A DNA stretch of 64,000 nt from Scytonema sp. UIC 10036. Its GTDB lineage: Bacteria; Cyanobacteriota; Cyanobacteriia; Cyanobacteriales; Nostocaceae. Where the stretch lies: the NCBI RefSeq assembly GCF_009725235.1, contig NZ_WJFC01000025.1, positions 1 to 64,000 on the forward strand. The letters run 5' to 3'. This document shows, piece by piece, positions 8,746 through 16,917 of the stretch (positions are counted from its first letter, which is position 1; every line of letters starts with the position of its first letter). The notes under the pieces were generated by a model, which worked only from the letters and a program-made list of their open reading frames with translations, had not been told where the DNA came from and ran no database searches. The position numbers and the translations under genes were made by a program.

Positions 8746-10368
8746 TCAACTCTGACAAACAATACTTTCTTGCCCAATTTGATAGGCAATATCTTGTTCG
8801 GGTTTGACCCAAACGCGATCTAGTCCACCACTCAGCAACCGATGTTGTTGTTTGGCATCAATTTGCGAATAGTCTTCATGTTTGTGCATACCGCGAGATT
8901 CTCTTCGTTCTAAAGCTGTGGCATACATCCACCTCGCCGTCGCAACCATGGCTGCAGTTTCTCTCGCTTGGATTGTTTGCTGCTCTGACTGAACTGATGC
9001 ATTGCGAATTTCACTCCACAACTCGTGCAGTCGGTGGAGCGATTCTGATAAACCCTTTTCTGTACGGAATAGGTTGCGATCGTATGGAATCACTTCTGCT
9101 TGCACTGCGCGAATTATGTCTGTTGGCTCAAAAGTACGACTGCTAGAACCAAGTGTTGCTCCATCAATTCTATGTAGCGATCGCCTATTCACTTTACTCC
9201 CCAATTGACGGGCATAGAGAGCAGCTGCTTCACCCGCCCAATCACCAGAAGCAGTTGCCCATGCTGCGTTGGGACTACCACCTCCCGATCCACCGCCGCA
9301 AATGAGTTCTCGTGTTGCGGCGTCTCCCACGGCATAAAGACCGGGAACAGATGTAGCACAAGTGTCATCAACAATTCGCAATCCACCCGTCCCCCGGACA
9401 GTCCCCTCTAAACGTAACGTCACGGGGAATCGTTGCGTAAAGGGATCGATCCCAACTCGCTCAAATGGTAAGAAGAAGTTATGTTGAATCGTTCGCATCC
9501 AACTTTTTTCTTCTTCTGAAGCTTTATCGATACAAGCATAAACGGGTTGGGTTAGCAATATACGGGCAATATCTCGGCGATCTTTTCCCTCAATAACAGT
9601 CCCATCCTCATAGGTAAAGGTAGCATAGCGATAATATGCACCTTTAGTCACGGAAGCAAAAGCAGGAGTTAGGGCGTAGGCATTGGAAAACTCCATGCCT
9701 GATAATTGAGCACCAACTTCAGCTGCCATAAGATACCCATCTCCTGTTAAGACATTGCATCCTAAGGTTTTGCTGAGGAAGGCACATCCCCCAGTCGCAA
9801 GAATGACAGCTGCTGCTCTGATTATCCAGTACTTCCCTGTTTGCCGACTCATCCCTCTTGCCCCTGCTACAGCACCGTCTGCATCCACTAATAATTCCAG
9901 TGCGGGACTGTGGTCGAGAATTTTTACGCCTACCTTTTTCACTTGTTTTCGCATCAACCGCATATATTCCGCGCCTTGATGCAGTGAAGGAAGATAGGGA
10001 TGTCCATTATCATCTTTAGAAAATGGATAGCCCCACTCTACCAGCCGATTTAGGTTCATCCTAGCTCGATCTAAGACACGGTTCATCCAGTCGCGATCGC
10101 TCAGAAAGCCCCCCAGAGTTTCTCTTTTAGATAACTCTGCCTCGCGGTTGGCAGGATTTGAAACATACCAAACCGTTGTGCCAGCTGCTGCTGTGGCTCC
10201 ACTAGTACCGCAGTAGCCTTTATCTGCAAGAATAACTTTTGCTCCTTGAGTTGCAGCACTCCATGCTGCCCAAGTGCCTGCCGGTCCACCTCCAATAACG
10301 AGGACATCAGCCTCCAAATCTTGGTGTAAACCGAGGGTAGATGCTAGCTTTGAATCATGAGCACTCAC
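8746..10368 (-). CDS. FAD-dependent oxidoreductase, AprA/fumarate reductase flavoprotein family
   Basis: A 540-aa flavoprotein. The dinucleotide-binding fold VLVIGGGPAGTWAAWSAATQ lies at residues 21-40, with the acidic second strand ending in ADKGYCG. Later family landmarks are ILATGGCAFLSKTLGCNVLTGDGYLMAAEVGA and, near the C-terminus, VPGLYAVGDAATRELICGGGSGGGSP, which binds FAD. The C-terminal helical domain follows. It resembles succinate dehydrogenase/fumarate reductase and adenylylsulfate reductase alpha subunits. It heads the leftward cluster with ferredoxin, GST-like, monooxygenase and tauD genes, so a redox step in organosulfur use is likely. The precise substrate is unknown. Confidence 0.87.
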   Translation of the reverse strand: MSAHDSKLASTLGLHQDLEADVLVIGGGPAGTWAAWSAATQGAKVILADKGYCGTSGATAAAGTTVWYVSNPANREAELSKRETLGGFLSDRDWMNRVLDRARMNLNRLVEWGYPFSKDDNGHPYLPSLHQGAEYMRLMRKQVKKVGVKILDHSPALELLVDADGAVAGARGMSRQTGKYWIIRAAAVILATGGCAFLSKTLGCNVLTGDGYLMAAEVGAQLSGMEFSNAYALTPAFASVTKGAYYRYATFTYEDGTVIEGKDRRDIARILLTQPVYACIDKASEEEKSWMRTIQHNFFLPFERVGIDPFTQRFPVTLRLEGTVRGTGGLRIVDDTCATSVPGLYAVGDAATRELICGGGSGGGSPNAAWATASGDWAGEAAALYARQLGSKVNRRSLHRIDGATLGSSSRTFEPTDIIRAVQAEVIPYDRNLFRTEKGLSESLHRLHELWSEIRNASVQSEQQTIQARETAAMVATARWMYATALERRESRGMHKHEDYSQIDAKQQHRLLSGGLDRVWVKPEQDIAYQIGQESIVCQS

Positions 10369-10540
10369 GGTTGCTGATTCTCCTAATTTATTAAATGATT
10401 CTAGGGATTAACAACCCATACATTATAATACTATAACTTGATTAACTTACCGTATTTATTTTAATTTCAGATTTCATAGCTAAAAGGAAAAAGCAAGACT
10501 TTGTAAAGATACGTAACAAAGGCTAAAATCGTGACTAAAG

Positions 10541-10630
10541 CTCTCTCACCTCTTACCTCTGCGTCCTCTGCGTCTCGGCGGTTAAATATAATGATTTTTG
10601 AACCGCAGAGTACGCAGAGGACGCAGAGAG
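10541..10630. repeat. Inverted repeat CTCTGCGTCCTCTGCG family, copy 1
   Basis: Arms CCTCTGCGTCTCGGCGGTT and AACCGCAGAG...CGCAGAGGACGCAGAG flank a short AT loop. A second copy lies at 33647-33740. The 10369-10540 stretch upstream of the flavoprotein gene otherwise shows only AT-rich promoter-like sequence. Confidence 0.7.
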
Positions 10631-10639
10631 TCACAGTAA

Positions 10640-10814
10640 TTAACGGTTTAACTCCACTCTGCGAAACTCTGATGGTGGGTTAGGTACTTTTTCATGAGCA
10701 CAGGGAAGGGGAGACTGAGCCAACACCACAATCATTCTTTCCGTCCCCGTATTTCTAATTTCATGCCCCACATCCTTGGGAATGTGAACGCAGGATGCAG
10801 TGCGTTACCAGATT
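10640..10814 (-). pseudogene. C-terminal remnant of a cupin-type protein
   Basis: Read on the minus strand this stretch encodes CVHIPKDVGHEIRNTGTERM and continues IVVLAQSPLPCAHEKVPNPP, ending RRVELNR and a stop at 10640-10642. The first part is like the last strands of a small cupin domain. The frame is closed by a stop immediately upstream of the fragment and no start is available, so the 5' end is lost. It is too short for the gene finder. The cupin assignment is tentative. Confidence 0.5.
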
Positions 10815-10820
10815 GTCATT

Positions 10821-10940
10821 ATGTTTATGATTGTCTCAGGAACTGCTCTCGGAACGTTAGGTGTAGTTATGCTAGCCTTTTGTGCTTTATTTAACCGGAA
10901 ACACCAACTCCAAGTTGAGCGACTGCGTCGAGTTGAATAA
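10821..10940 (+). CDS. Possible 39-aa single-span membrane protein
   Basis: An ATG-initiated frame encodes MFMIVSGTALGTLGVVMLAF, then CALFNRKHQLQVERLRRVE and a stop. It has one hydrophobic span followed by a basic tail, the layout of small cyanobacterial membrane proteins. No strong ribosome-binding site is visible. It overlaps nothing on the plus strand and starts just beyond the cupin remnant. I do not recognise a family. Confidence 0.35.
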   Translation: MFMIVSGTALGTLGVVMLAFCALFNRKHQLQVERLRRVE

Positions 10941-10958
10941 AATTTTATGAATGCTAAC

Positions 10959-11717
10959 TCATGGTGATAATTCTAAGACGTGATACTGTACTCCTGTATC
11001 AAAAATTCTAACACCTCCTCCCTCTGCAATTGTCTGCCGTAATGCTTCTGGAGACGTGACACAAACACCTGCCAAATAATCGATTCCCATATCTGCTAAA
11101 TCTGGTAACCAGGGTACAGTCGGTCCCATCAACACTAACTTGGCATTTTGTGACAACTCAACCAAACGCGGAAATGTTTTATTGACAATAGAGGTGGCTG
11201 TGAGAAACACCCAATCAGCTTCGGGTAGAAGATATTCGCAAGCTGTATCGGGTAAGTCTTGGTTACTGGGTTGACGTTCGAGTACCGTCAAGTCTATTTC
11301 CTGTTCGTACTGAGAAAGTCCGGGATAACGCCCAATGACGACGACTCGTTTTCCCCGAATCAATGGTAAAAAATGCTCAAAGACTGCGAGATTTGCCGAA
11401 CCTTTAGGTGAAAGTGGTTGTGAAGACATTAGAAGTGGTGAAGATGAGTTAATAACAGCATTAATTGCTGCCATAGCGACAGTTGCTTGATAGCTATCCC
11501 AAGATTGCAGCCAGGGTGCTAAATTTGCGATCGCCGTATTGACTAGTGTTCCTGACCAAGGTAGAGTGCGGGTTGGTTGTCCGGGACTCATGCACAAACC
11601 AATTCCATCAGCTTGGCAGTATGTCCAGGTTAAACCAATGATTATCTCTCGCACTGATGCATTTGTCTGACTTGACTTTAGTAGCAGATTATATATTTTT
11701 CGTGGGTTGACTTTCAT
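10959..11717 (-). CDS. DUF364-domain protein with Rossmann-like fold
   Basis: A 252-aa protein resembling the DUF4213/DUF364 family (putative heavy-metal chelation). The N-terminal part contains IIIGLTWTYCQADGIGLCMSP and the middle LSPKGSANLAVFEHFLPLIRG. The C-terminal Rossmann-like half begins VVVIGRYPGL and includes LMGPTVPWLPDLADMGIDYLAG, both typical of the family. These proteins often lie near metal, molybdenum or siderophore genes, which fits the molybdenum-like genes downstream. Function is otherwise unknown. Confidence 0.8.
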   Translation of the reverse strand: MKVNPRKIYNLLLKSSQTNASVREIIIGLTWTYCQADGIGLCMSPGQPTRTLPWSGTLVNTAIANLAPWLQSWDSYQATVAMAAINAVINSSSPLLMSSQPLSPKGSANLAVFEHFLPLIRGKRVVVIGRYPGLSQYEQEIDLTVLERQPSNQDLPDTACEYLLPEADWVFLTATSIVNKTFPRLVELSQNAKLVLMGPTVPWLPDLADMGIDYLAGVCVTSPEALRQTIAEGGGVRIFDTGVQYHVLELSP

Positions 11718-12090
11718 CTTAAAACGTATGAAGGGGCAATTCCTTGTTGGTATGTTAAGCCTAAAAATACGAAAACAAGTAGGTTAGGTTTCGTTCCTCA
11801 ACACAACATTTACAGACACTTGTTGGGTTTCCCCAAGGGGAAACCCAACCTACAATTTCCTTATTCTAGCAGTATTGCCACTGGTGTGACGAGTTTTAAT
11901 ATCTAGCTTATGAGTTTTGTCCCTCAAGAATTTCTTTTTGGATACAGCGAATTTGTGCAGCTAATTCTTGAGCAGTTAGTGACGTGTGACAAAAATATAA
12001 CTGCATCAGGTTTAATTCCGATTGTTTGGTAGATGAAACTTTGTTGAGATGACCCGCGCCGAGCTTATTGCTGAGATTAAAAGGAATAGT
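11718..12090. other. Intergenic region with TTGGGTTTC/AACCCAA repeat
   Basis: The stretch 11782-11857 carries GGTTAGGTTTCGTTCCTCAA, then TTGGGTTTCCCC/GGGGAAACCCAA, a perfect hairpin. A sister copy of the GTTCCTCAACCCAACCTAC element occurs at about 27662-27745. The remainder of the interval shows no gene I can support. Confidence 0.6.
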
Positions 12091-12093
12091 TAA

Positions 12094-12270
12094 GCGATCG
12101 CACTTCGTCTCCAAATTCCTCTTTACCGTCAGGGGATTCCTATTTTTGACCGTCATGGTCATAATCATCTAACTAAAGTGGGCTACCGAGGTACCATGCG
12201 ACTTCTATTTGATATTAGCAATATTCTTTTGGAGAAAGAGCAAGCGAAGTTTGAGGCAAGAGCGTGCTAA
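12094..12270 (+). pseudogene. C-terminal remnant of a NifN-like nitrogenase cofactor scaffold protein
   Basis: The plus strand encodes AIALRLQIPLYRQGIPIFDR, then HGHNHLTKVGYRGTMRLLFD and ISNILLEKEQAKFEARAC before a stop at 12268-12270. IPLYRQG-PIFDR and VGYRGTM-LLF-I-N are the C-terminal landmarks of NifN and related nitrogenase-type subunits. The frame has a stop (TAA, 12091-12093) just upstream, with plausible continuation (IKRNS) before it, so one further in-frame nonsense codon may be present. The bulk of the gene is missing. The remnant hints that this locus once bordered nif or molybdenum-cofactor genes. Confidence 0.65.
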
Positions 12271-12484
12271 AGTCAAAAAAAGGTAACTATGGCCTTCTGA
12301 GCCTTGCATTGTTATATAGCAATTCCCACTTTCGTAAAGTACACGATATTGAATTAACCGCAGCCTGTAGCGGATGGACGCAGATAAATTTGTACCTCAG
12401 CAGACTAGGAAACGCTGTATAGCTTAAACAAGATATAATAAATGTATATTTTGATAACAAAATCTAACTGCAAGGTCAGAAGTT

Positions 12485-12892
12485 ATGGTAAGTTCCAAAA
12501 AAGAGTTTGAAATCACTAAAACTGAGGAAGAGTGGCGCAAGATCTTGACGCCAGAACAATATAGAGTCATGCGCGAACACGGCACAGAGCGTGCTTGCAC
12601 CTCACCTCTGGATAAACAATACGCTGAGGGGACTTATCTGTGCGCGGCGTGCGGTCAGCCGCTTTTTACATCGAAAACCAAATTTAACAGTGCTACAGGC
12701 TGGCCTAGTTTTTTCCAGCCAATTGAAGGTGCGATCGGCACAAGTATAGATAAGTCATTTTTTATGACTAGAACTGAAGTTCATTGCAGTCGCTGTGGCG
12801 GACATTTAGGTCATGTGTTTGACGATGGACCTGCACCTACTGGTCAACGTTACTGCATGAATGGTGTTTCTCTTAACTTTATTCCAGACTAA
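12485..12892 (+). CDS. msrB: Peptide-methionine (R)-S-oxide reductase
   Basis: A 135-aa SelR/MsrB enzyme that reduces methionine-R-sulfoxide in proteins. Structural zinc is bound by CAAC and CSRC. The substrate loop FNSATGWPSFFQPI and the catalytic block GQRYCMNGVSLNF are intact, with Cys as nucleophile. The start ATG follows AAGGTCAGAAGTT, a plausible ribosome-binding site. It stands alone and is followed by a strong hairpin. Confidence 0.95.
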   Translation: MVSSKKEFEITKTEEEWRKILTPEQYRVMREHGTERACTSPLDKQYAEGTYLCAACGQPLFTSKTKFNSATGWPSFFQPIEGAIGTSIDKSFFMTRTEVHCSRCGGHLGHVFDDGPAPTGQRYCMNGVSLNFIPD

Positions 12893-12924
12893 TTTTTATC
12901 TGTCTTGAATTTAAGGACTATTTG

Positions 12925-12959
12925 TACCACGAGCGATCGCAATTCGATCGCTCGTGGTA
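12925..12959 (+). terminator. Perfect 15-bp hairpin after msrB
   Basis: The arms TACCACGAGCGATCG and CGATCGCTCGTGGTA are exact inverse complements around a 5-nt loop, CAATT. Both arms contain the HIP1-related GCGATCG. A T-rich run follows, so it may end msrB transcription. Confidence 0.65.
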
Positions 12960-13104
12960 TATTATTTTTCTTCCTTATTTTACCAAATTAGTTCCAAATA
13001 AGAAGAAAAAGCATTTTCAACCAAACTGGCTCACTATTCATCATGCTCAAATAGGATGGCTATAGTACATTTCGGTTAGGGACAAATGTAATCTTAATTA
13101 CTTT

Positions 13105-13123
13105 CTACCAATTTTATTGGTAG
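13105..13123. promoter_or_regulatory. 19-bp palindromic operator candidate, copy 1
   Basis: CTACCAATTTTATTGGTAG is a near-perfect palindrome. It matches the consensus TTACCAA-N5-TTGGTAA seen at 13212, 14663, 21958, 21995 and, degenerate, 24965. It lies in a 600-bp gene-free interval upstream of the 13511 gene. Confidence 0.6.
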
Positions 13124-13211
13124 AAAATAGGACTTACGCATCGTATAAATAGAGAAACTGGGTATCGTAGCTCGCAAGATCGGGCTGAAAAATATTTACA
13201 GTTAAAAATTT

Positions 13212-13230
13212 TTACCAATATTTTTGGTAA
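13212..13230. promoter_or_regulatory. 19-bp palindromic operator candidate, copy 2
   Basis: TTACCAATATTTTTGGTAA, 107 bp downstream of copy 1. The two sites bracket an AT-rich segment. The whole interval 12960-13510 has no other recognisable feature. Confidence 0.6.
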
Positions 13231-13510
13231 TGCGTAACAATTGTAACAATTATTGGTATTAAATTCAGGCAAAATTTATCAATAATTAAAAGTAAATATT
13301 TTTCCTGAAGTTTACACAATTATGTATGACGATCGCCGTAAGTGTTGATAACTAAGCTTGGAAAGCGAACGCTCGCAGATATTACAAATACGCAGCTGTT
13401 ATGACCGTTAGGCAACAGTTTTTGTATTGAAAAGTCAAAATCAGAAAATCTTCAGTAATTTTTGTCTGATTGAATACTAAATATATTTAAGTATAGTAAG
13501 GATATATCTC

Positions 13511-13798
13511 ATGATTAATCAATTGCTCATGCCTCGTGAATTGAGAAATATTGCTATTAAGGGTTACGCAAAAGACGGGCGTGGTTTTGTTCGGTTTGTT
13601 ATAGGCGTACACGAGTGTGAGAATAGTCAGTATCACCCAGAAAAAGATTGTGAAAATTTTCTTGATGAACCAAATGGGTTGCACTTAAAGCGGTTGCTAC
13701 AAGTTTACAATCCCCTCGTAGAGTTTGTACTCTTCGTAGATTTTGAAGATCGAGGCAAGCGATCCCATTTATATCCACGTCTCATACCACTGTTATAA
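13511..13798 (+). CDS. Hypothetical protein
   Basis: A 95-aa soluble protein I do not recognise. It is rich in charged residues (HECENSQYHPEKDCENFLDE) and ends ERGKRSHLYPRLIPLL-like. Three Met codons lie near the start, so MPRELRNIAIKG may be the real N-terminus. It lies between the two upstream palindromes and the exported molybdopterin-domain gene, and may belong to the same control unit. Confidence 0.5.
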   Translation: MINQLLMPRELRNIAIKGYAKDGRGFVRFVIGVHECENSQYHPEKDCENFLDEPNGLHLKRLLQVYNPLVEFVLFVDFEDRGKRSHLYPRLIPLL

Positions 13799-13999
13799 AG
13801 CACGCACTTTTAGTAAATCGTAAAGTTTATGCGGCATGAGCGAGCGCGTATTGTGGTATAAACAAAGTTGGTAACAGCTAGAGAGTTGGTAGTTAAGAGT
13901 TGGTAGTAACTCCAACGACTTCCTCTGTACTTGTTTCTAACTAGAAATGAGCAACTGGTTAACTGCCTCCTGCTTGAATTAAAAACTGAAACATATTTT

Positions 14000-14608
14000 A
14001 TGCGTTTGACTCGCCGCATCGCCCTTGTGTCCTTAACACTATCAGTATTGGGGTTAGGACAGCCTACTTTCGCTGACTCGTCTAATGATAATTATTCAAC
14101 TTCTGGACAACAAACAGAGTGTTCCGGTGGTCCCTCAGATAATTTCCGTTTGGGTGGTCAAGTTGTAAATCGAAAAACCTTTACCCTATCAGATCTTCAG
14201 TCATTGCCGTCAAGTGAAGTCACTGTTAGTTTTCTAACAGGTCAAGGTCAGGAAACCCGTACCTATGTTGGAGTGCCTTTATGGCAATTGATTGAGAGTG
14301 TAGGGGGACTAAAACCTAATCCCGATCCAAGTGTAAAAAATAACTTATTGCGGCAGTACGTTGTTCTTGAAGCGACTGACTGTTATCAAGTTGTTTTAGC
14401 AGTGGGTGAAATTCAACCAAACTTTGAAAACAAACAAGTACTAGTTGCATATGCAACAAATGACGATCCATCTTTGGGTCCACAATTACTGACAAATGAA
14501 GGGTTCGCCCGTCTAGTAGTACCTGGTGACGCAAGAGGGGGACGTTATATTAGTAACATCAGGCGCATTTATGTGCTCTCTGCTCCAGATTTTCGATTTA
14601 AACGATAA
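14000..14608 (+). CDS. Exported small molybdopterin-domain (sulfite oxidase-like) protein
   Basis: I start at the ATG giving MRLTRRIALVSLTLSVLGLG, a clear twin-Arg-free Sec signal peptide ending near FADS; a longer TTG start at 13931 is less likely. The mature part (about 175 aa) resembles the oxidoreductase molybdopterin-binding domain in reduced form: FRLGGQVVNRKTFTLSDLQS, VPLWQLIESVGGL, YVVLEATDCYQVVLAVGEI and a C-terminal LVVPGDARGGRYISNIRRIY. Whether it binds molybdopterin is uncertain; the conserved GD-R-GRY-S block suggests it keeps the fold. It is flanked by TTACCAA palindromes on both sides. Confidence 0.75.
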   Translation: MRLTRRIALVSLTLSVLGLGQPTFADSSNDNYSTSGQQTECSGGPSDNFRLGGQVVNRKTFTLSDLQSLPSSEVTVSFLTGQGQETRTYVGVPLWQLIESVGGLKPNPDPSVKNNLLRQYVVLEATDCYQVVLAVGEIQPNFENKQVLVAYATNDDPSLGPQLLTNEGFARLVVPGDARGGRYISNIRRIYVLSAPDFRFKR

Positions 14609-14662
14609 ACTTTCACCTGCCAGATGTAATTAACCTGTCACAAATGAGTGTCTACAGATTCT

Positions 14663-14681
14663 TTACCAATTAAATTGGTAA
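14663..14681. promoter_or_regulatory. 19-bp palindromic operator candidate, copy 3
   Basis: TTACCAATTAAATTGGTAA is a perfect 19-bp palindrome apart from the centre. It lies 55 bp after the molybdopterin-domain gene, at the beginning of a 580-bp interval without an evident coding sequence. Confidence 0.65.
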
Positions 14682-14689
14682 AAACAGCG

Positions 14690-15067
14690 ATTGTTTTGTT
14701 ACAGTTTTTAGATATTTAAGGGTGCTAATTTTATATGTGTTCAGACAACACCTGATGTTCTAGCTCGAAGTTGGTTGTTTACCAGCGACTCCTTGTCAAG
14801 CCGAAAGGTAAAAGTCTTCCTCACATTTAAAATTTGTGGAGAACGGGGCACCCTTATATTGGAAAATAGCCAATTTCTAGCCCCTAACTCTCTTTTTCAG
14901 TTTGTTACTTTATGACTTAAGCGTAATCTTTTAGCTACAATACGGAACTAGAAAACCCCCATATTGCCCCTAGAGTTGAAATCGCTTCTAGCATACCCAA
15001 TAATTTAGCCCAAAAGCTTTATCCGATCGCATACAACTATGCCCCGTCTTTCTCAACGGGGCTTTTA
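14690..15067 (+). ncRNA. Possible structured non-coding RNA ending in a rho-independent terminator
   Basis: No credible coding frame is seen here. The interval begins just after the operator palindrome, carries an inverted repeat GGGGC...TTGG/CCAA...GCCCC at 14847-14884, and ends with GCCCCGT/ACGGGGC (15041-15062) followed by TTTT. A free-standing operator, internal hairpin and terminator would suit a small RNA, but no known family was recognised. It could also be decayed coding sequence. Confidence 0.3.
15041..15066 (+). terminator. Rho-independent terminator
   Basis: The stem GCCCCGT pairs with ACGGGGC around CTTTCTCA and is followed directly by TTTT. It ends whatever transcript enters from the left. 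Confidence 0.75.
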
Positions 15068-15261
15068 AGTGGCTCTTGCAGGAGCAAGTGTTGCTACAGC
15101 TGGTACTATTGGTTTTGTGGGGTTAATGGCTCCGCATTTGGCTAGACGAATCTGATACTGTCCGCAGCAAGTGAATGTAATTGGCTGAAAATTCGTCATT
15201 TTCATCCCAGTTATTCCAAACTGCAGCCAGTCTTCCCGATAGTTTGAGAGGTTTTGTTGTG

Positions 15262-15579
15262 ATGAGTAAGAGGACTCAACTGCTCCAAGCAATTGCAGAC
15301 CTTCCGGAGGAGCTAGTTGACGAGGCGTTGACCTATGTGCAGATGTTGCAAAATCCAATTCAGATTACACCTGGAGTTTGTGGGGGACAGGCACGAATTC
15401 GGAATACGCGGATTCCAGTATGGACTTTGGTAGCATATCGGAAACTCGGCGCTCCGGATGAGGAATTATTAGCAAACTATCCTGGGTTGACTGCGGCTGA
15501 TCTAAGGGCGGCTTGGGATTATTATGAGCAAAATCGCGAACACATAGATAGAGAAATCGCCCAAGATGACTCAATTTGA
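15262..15579 (+). CDS. DUF433-domain protein, probable antitoxin
   Basis: I choose the ATG at 15262 (MSKRTQLLQAIADLPEELVD); the preceding 27 codons from a TTG are poor. After an N-terminal helical segment the DUF433 core reads ITPGVCGGQARIRNTRIPVW, then LGAPDEELLANYPGLTAADLRAAWDYY, the winged-helix-like DNA-binding domain of VapB-type antitoxins. It overlaps the next gene by one base (TGATG), the usual antitoxin-toxin layout. Confidence 0.88.
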   Translation: MSKRTQLLQAIADLPEELVDEALTYVQMLQNPIQITPGVCGGQARIRNTRIPVWTLVAYRKLGAPDEELLANYPGLTAADLRAAWDYYEQNREHIDREIAQDDSI

Positions 15580-15971
15580 TGGTATTAAAGTTTTATTCTA
15601 ACGAAAATTTCCCACTCGTAATGGTTAACTTACTTAGAGCAGAAGGACATGATGTATTGACTTCTTACGAGGCAGGTCAGGCGAATCAAGGCATCCCTGA
15701 CGATCGAGTTTTGCAGTACGCTACGGCTACCGAGCGCATCTTGATTACGGAAAATCGTCAAGACTTTATTGATTTACATCGCACCATGCCCAATCATGCC
15801 GGCATTATCATTTTTAAGGATGACCGCGATTATGCTGGAAAAATCAAGGCAATGACTGATTTTTTGAATGAAGACAGTCAATCTTTGACGAATCGTTTGT
15901 TGCGGGTGATGAAGCAAAATACGAAAGGGGTTGGACCTTGTTTTGTTGTGCAGGAGTATGGCAAAGGTTGA
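15579..15971 (+). CDS. DUF5615 PIN-like protein, probable toxin
   Basis: A 130-aa PIN-like protein starting MVLKFYSNENFPLVMVNLLR. It contains the acidic residues expected for the family: the N-terminal Asn/Glu in SNENFP (Asp is usual), then GIPDDRVLQYATATERILITENRQDF with the T-N-D nuclease motif. It is translationally coupled to the DUF433 gene and forms a type II toxin-antitoxin pair. A ribonuclease role is inferred from the fold. Confidence 0.87.
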   Translation: MVLKFYSNENFPLVMVNLLRAEGHDVLTSYEAGQANQGIPDDRVLQYATATERILITENRQDFIDLHRTMPNHAGIIIFKDDRDYAGKIKAMTDFLNEDSQSLTNRLLRVMKQNTKGVGPCFVVQEYGKG

Positions 15972-16224
15972 CTGCGCTTGCTATCTTCACCATCATTACA
16001 TCTTTAGCACTATCGGCGATGTCTCTTAACTCGCCGATGGGCATCTACAAGGCACTTGTAACGGTTTTGGACCGAGTGAAGGCTAAGCGATAGTCATTGA
16101 CGCTATTTCTCTGGCAAAAGATAACGAAACGATCGCGTTGAGGAGAGAATAAATTTTAATGTTTTAACGATTTTTTGGTAGCCGCAAGGCCGCCGCGCCC
16201 CTACCAACGGTGTGGTTCATTTAG
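15972..16224. other. Intergenic region
   Basis: A 41-codon frame at 15968-16093 beginning with TTG (LTALAIFTIITSLALSAMS) could encode a single-span peptide but has no other support. The remainder shows no recognisable gene. Confidence 0.4.
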
Positions 16225-16370
16225 GTGAAAACTGCTGTAATGAGTGACGCGGAAACTCTCTCCAGTTGCCAGTTGCAACTTGGCATTGAGAATCTCTGCA
16301 ATCTAGGAATTTCCTTGTATCTTGGCAGAAACTGACAATTTTTCTGAATTAGCTGTAACTAAAATGACTT
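16225..16370 (-). pseudogene. AMIN-domain remnant of a TonB-dependent receptor
   Basis: The minus strand reads VTANSEKLSVSAKIQGNS, a stop, then IAEILNAKLQLATGESFR. This is the beginning of an AMIN domain of the kind fused to cyanobacterial TonB-dependent receptors. It contains a stop and has no start or continuation. A second, cleaner copy lies at 20160-20350. Confidence 0.55.
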
Positions 16371-16399
16371 CAGCTGCTAACGTGCTTGGTATTGGTATG

Positions 16400-16917
16400 T
16401 GAATTGGTTTAGAGCAAAAACCTCAAATTTATCGATTTTCAAGGAAGTGAGCGAACTTTCGTTGCACCAGTCGTGACTTGGCTAATTGGAAATAACACAA
16501 AGCTGACGGTTGAAGGCGATTATCAAAAAGCACGGCTTAACTTTTTTGAGCCAGGTCTACCTGCATCAGGGACGGTGCAGCCCAATCCTAATGGTGAAAT
16601 TAAGCGCGATCGCTTTTTGGGAGAACCAGATTTAGATAGGGCAATACGTACTTTAGGTAGAATCGGCTACTCTTTTGAGCATCGCTTTAGTAACAATTGG
16701 TCTTTACGCAATGCCTTTCGGGCTTCATTTGCAGACTGGATACCCCAAGCTACCACATTTCCTACTGGTCTACAAAATAACCGCACTCTAACTCGACAGT
16801 ACTAACGCTTGGAATCAGATTTTTATTGGAACAACTATATTTTAGACACTAACGTTGTTGGTAAATTCAAAACGGGCAGTATTGAACATCAGTTGCTCAG
16901 TGGAATTGAGTTTTAAT
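16400..16917 (+). pseudogene. Internal fragment of a TonB-dependent outer-membrane receptor
   Basis: The plus frame gives LKFIDFQGSERTFVAPVVTW, then NNTKLTVEGDYQKARLNFFE and LGEPDLDRAIRTLGRIGYSF, typical strands of a siderophore-type receptor barrel. A TAA at 16803-16805 interrupts it after LTRQY. The same frame resumes RLESDFYWNNYILDTNVVGK and ends at a second stop after LLSGIEF. The plug domain and the C-terminal strands are missing. A C-terminal part of a similar receptor lies 5.6 kb downstream at 22562-23427, so the gene may have been split by rearrangement. Confidence 0.75.

Noticed and set aside
10694..10894. 66-aa plus-strand frame
   Set aside because: It lies antisense to the cupin remnant and out of frame with the 39-aa membrane frame. 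Composition is not protein-like.
11908..12168. 86-aa minus-strand frame (ending IRCIQKEILEGQNS)
   Set aside because: Its first half lies antisense to the convincing NifN-like remnant at 12094-12270, it has no family resemblance and no ribosome-binding site. I treat it as chance or chimeric.
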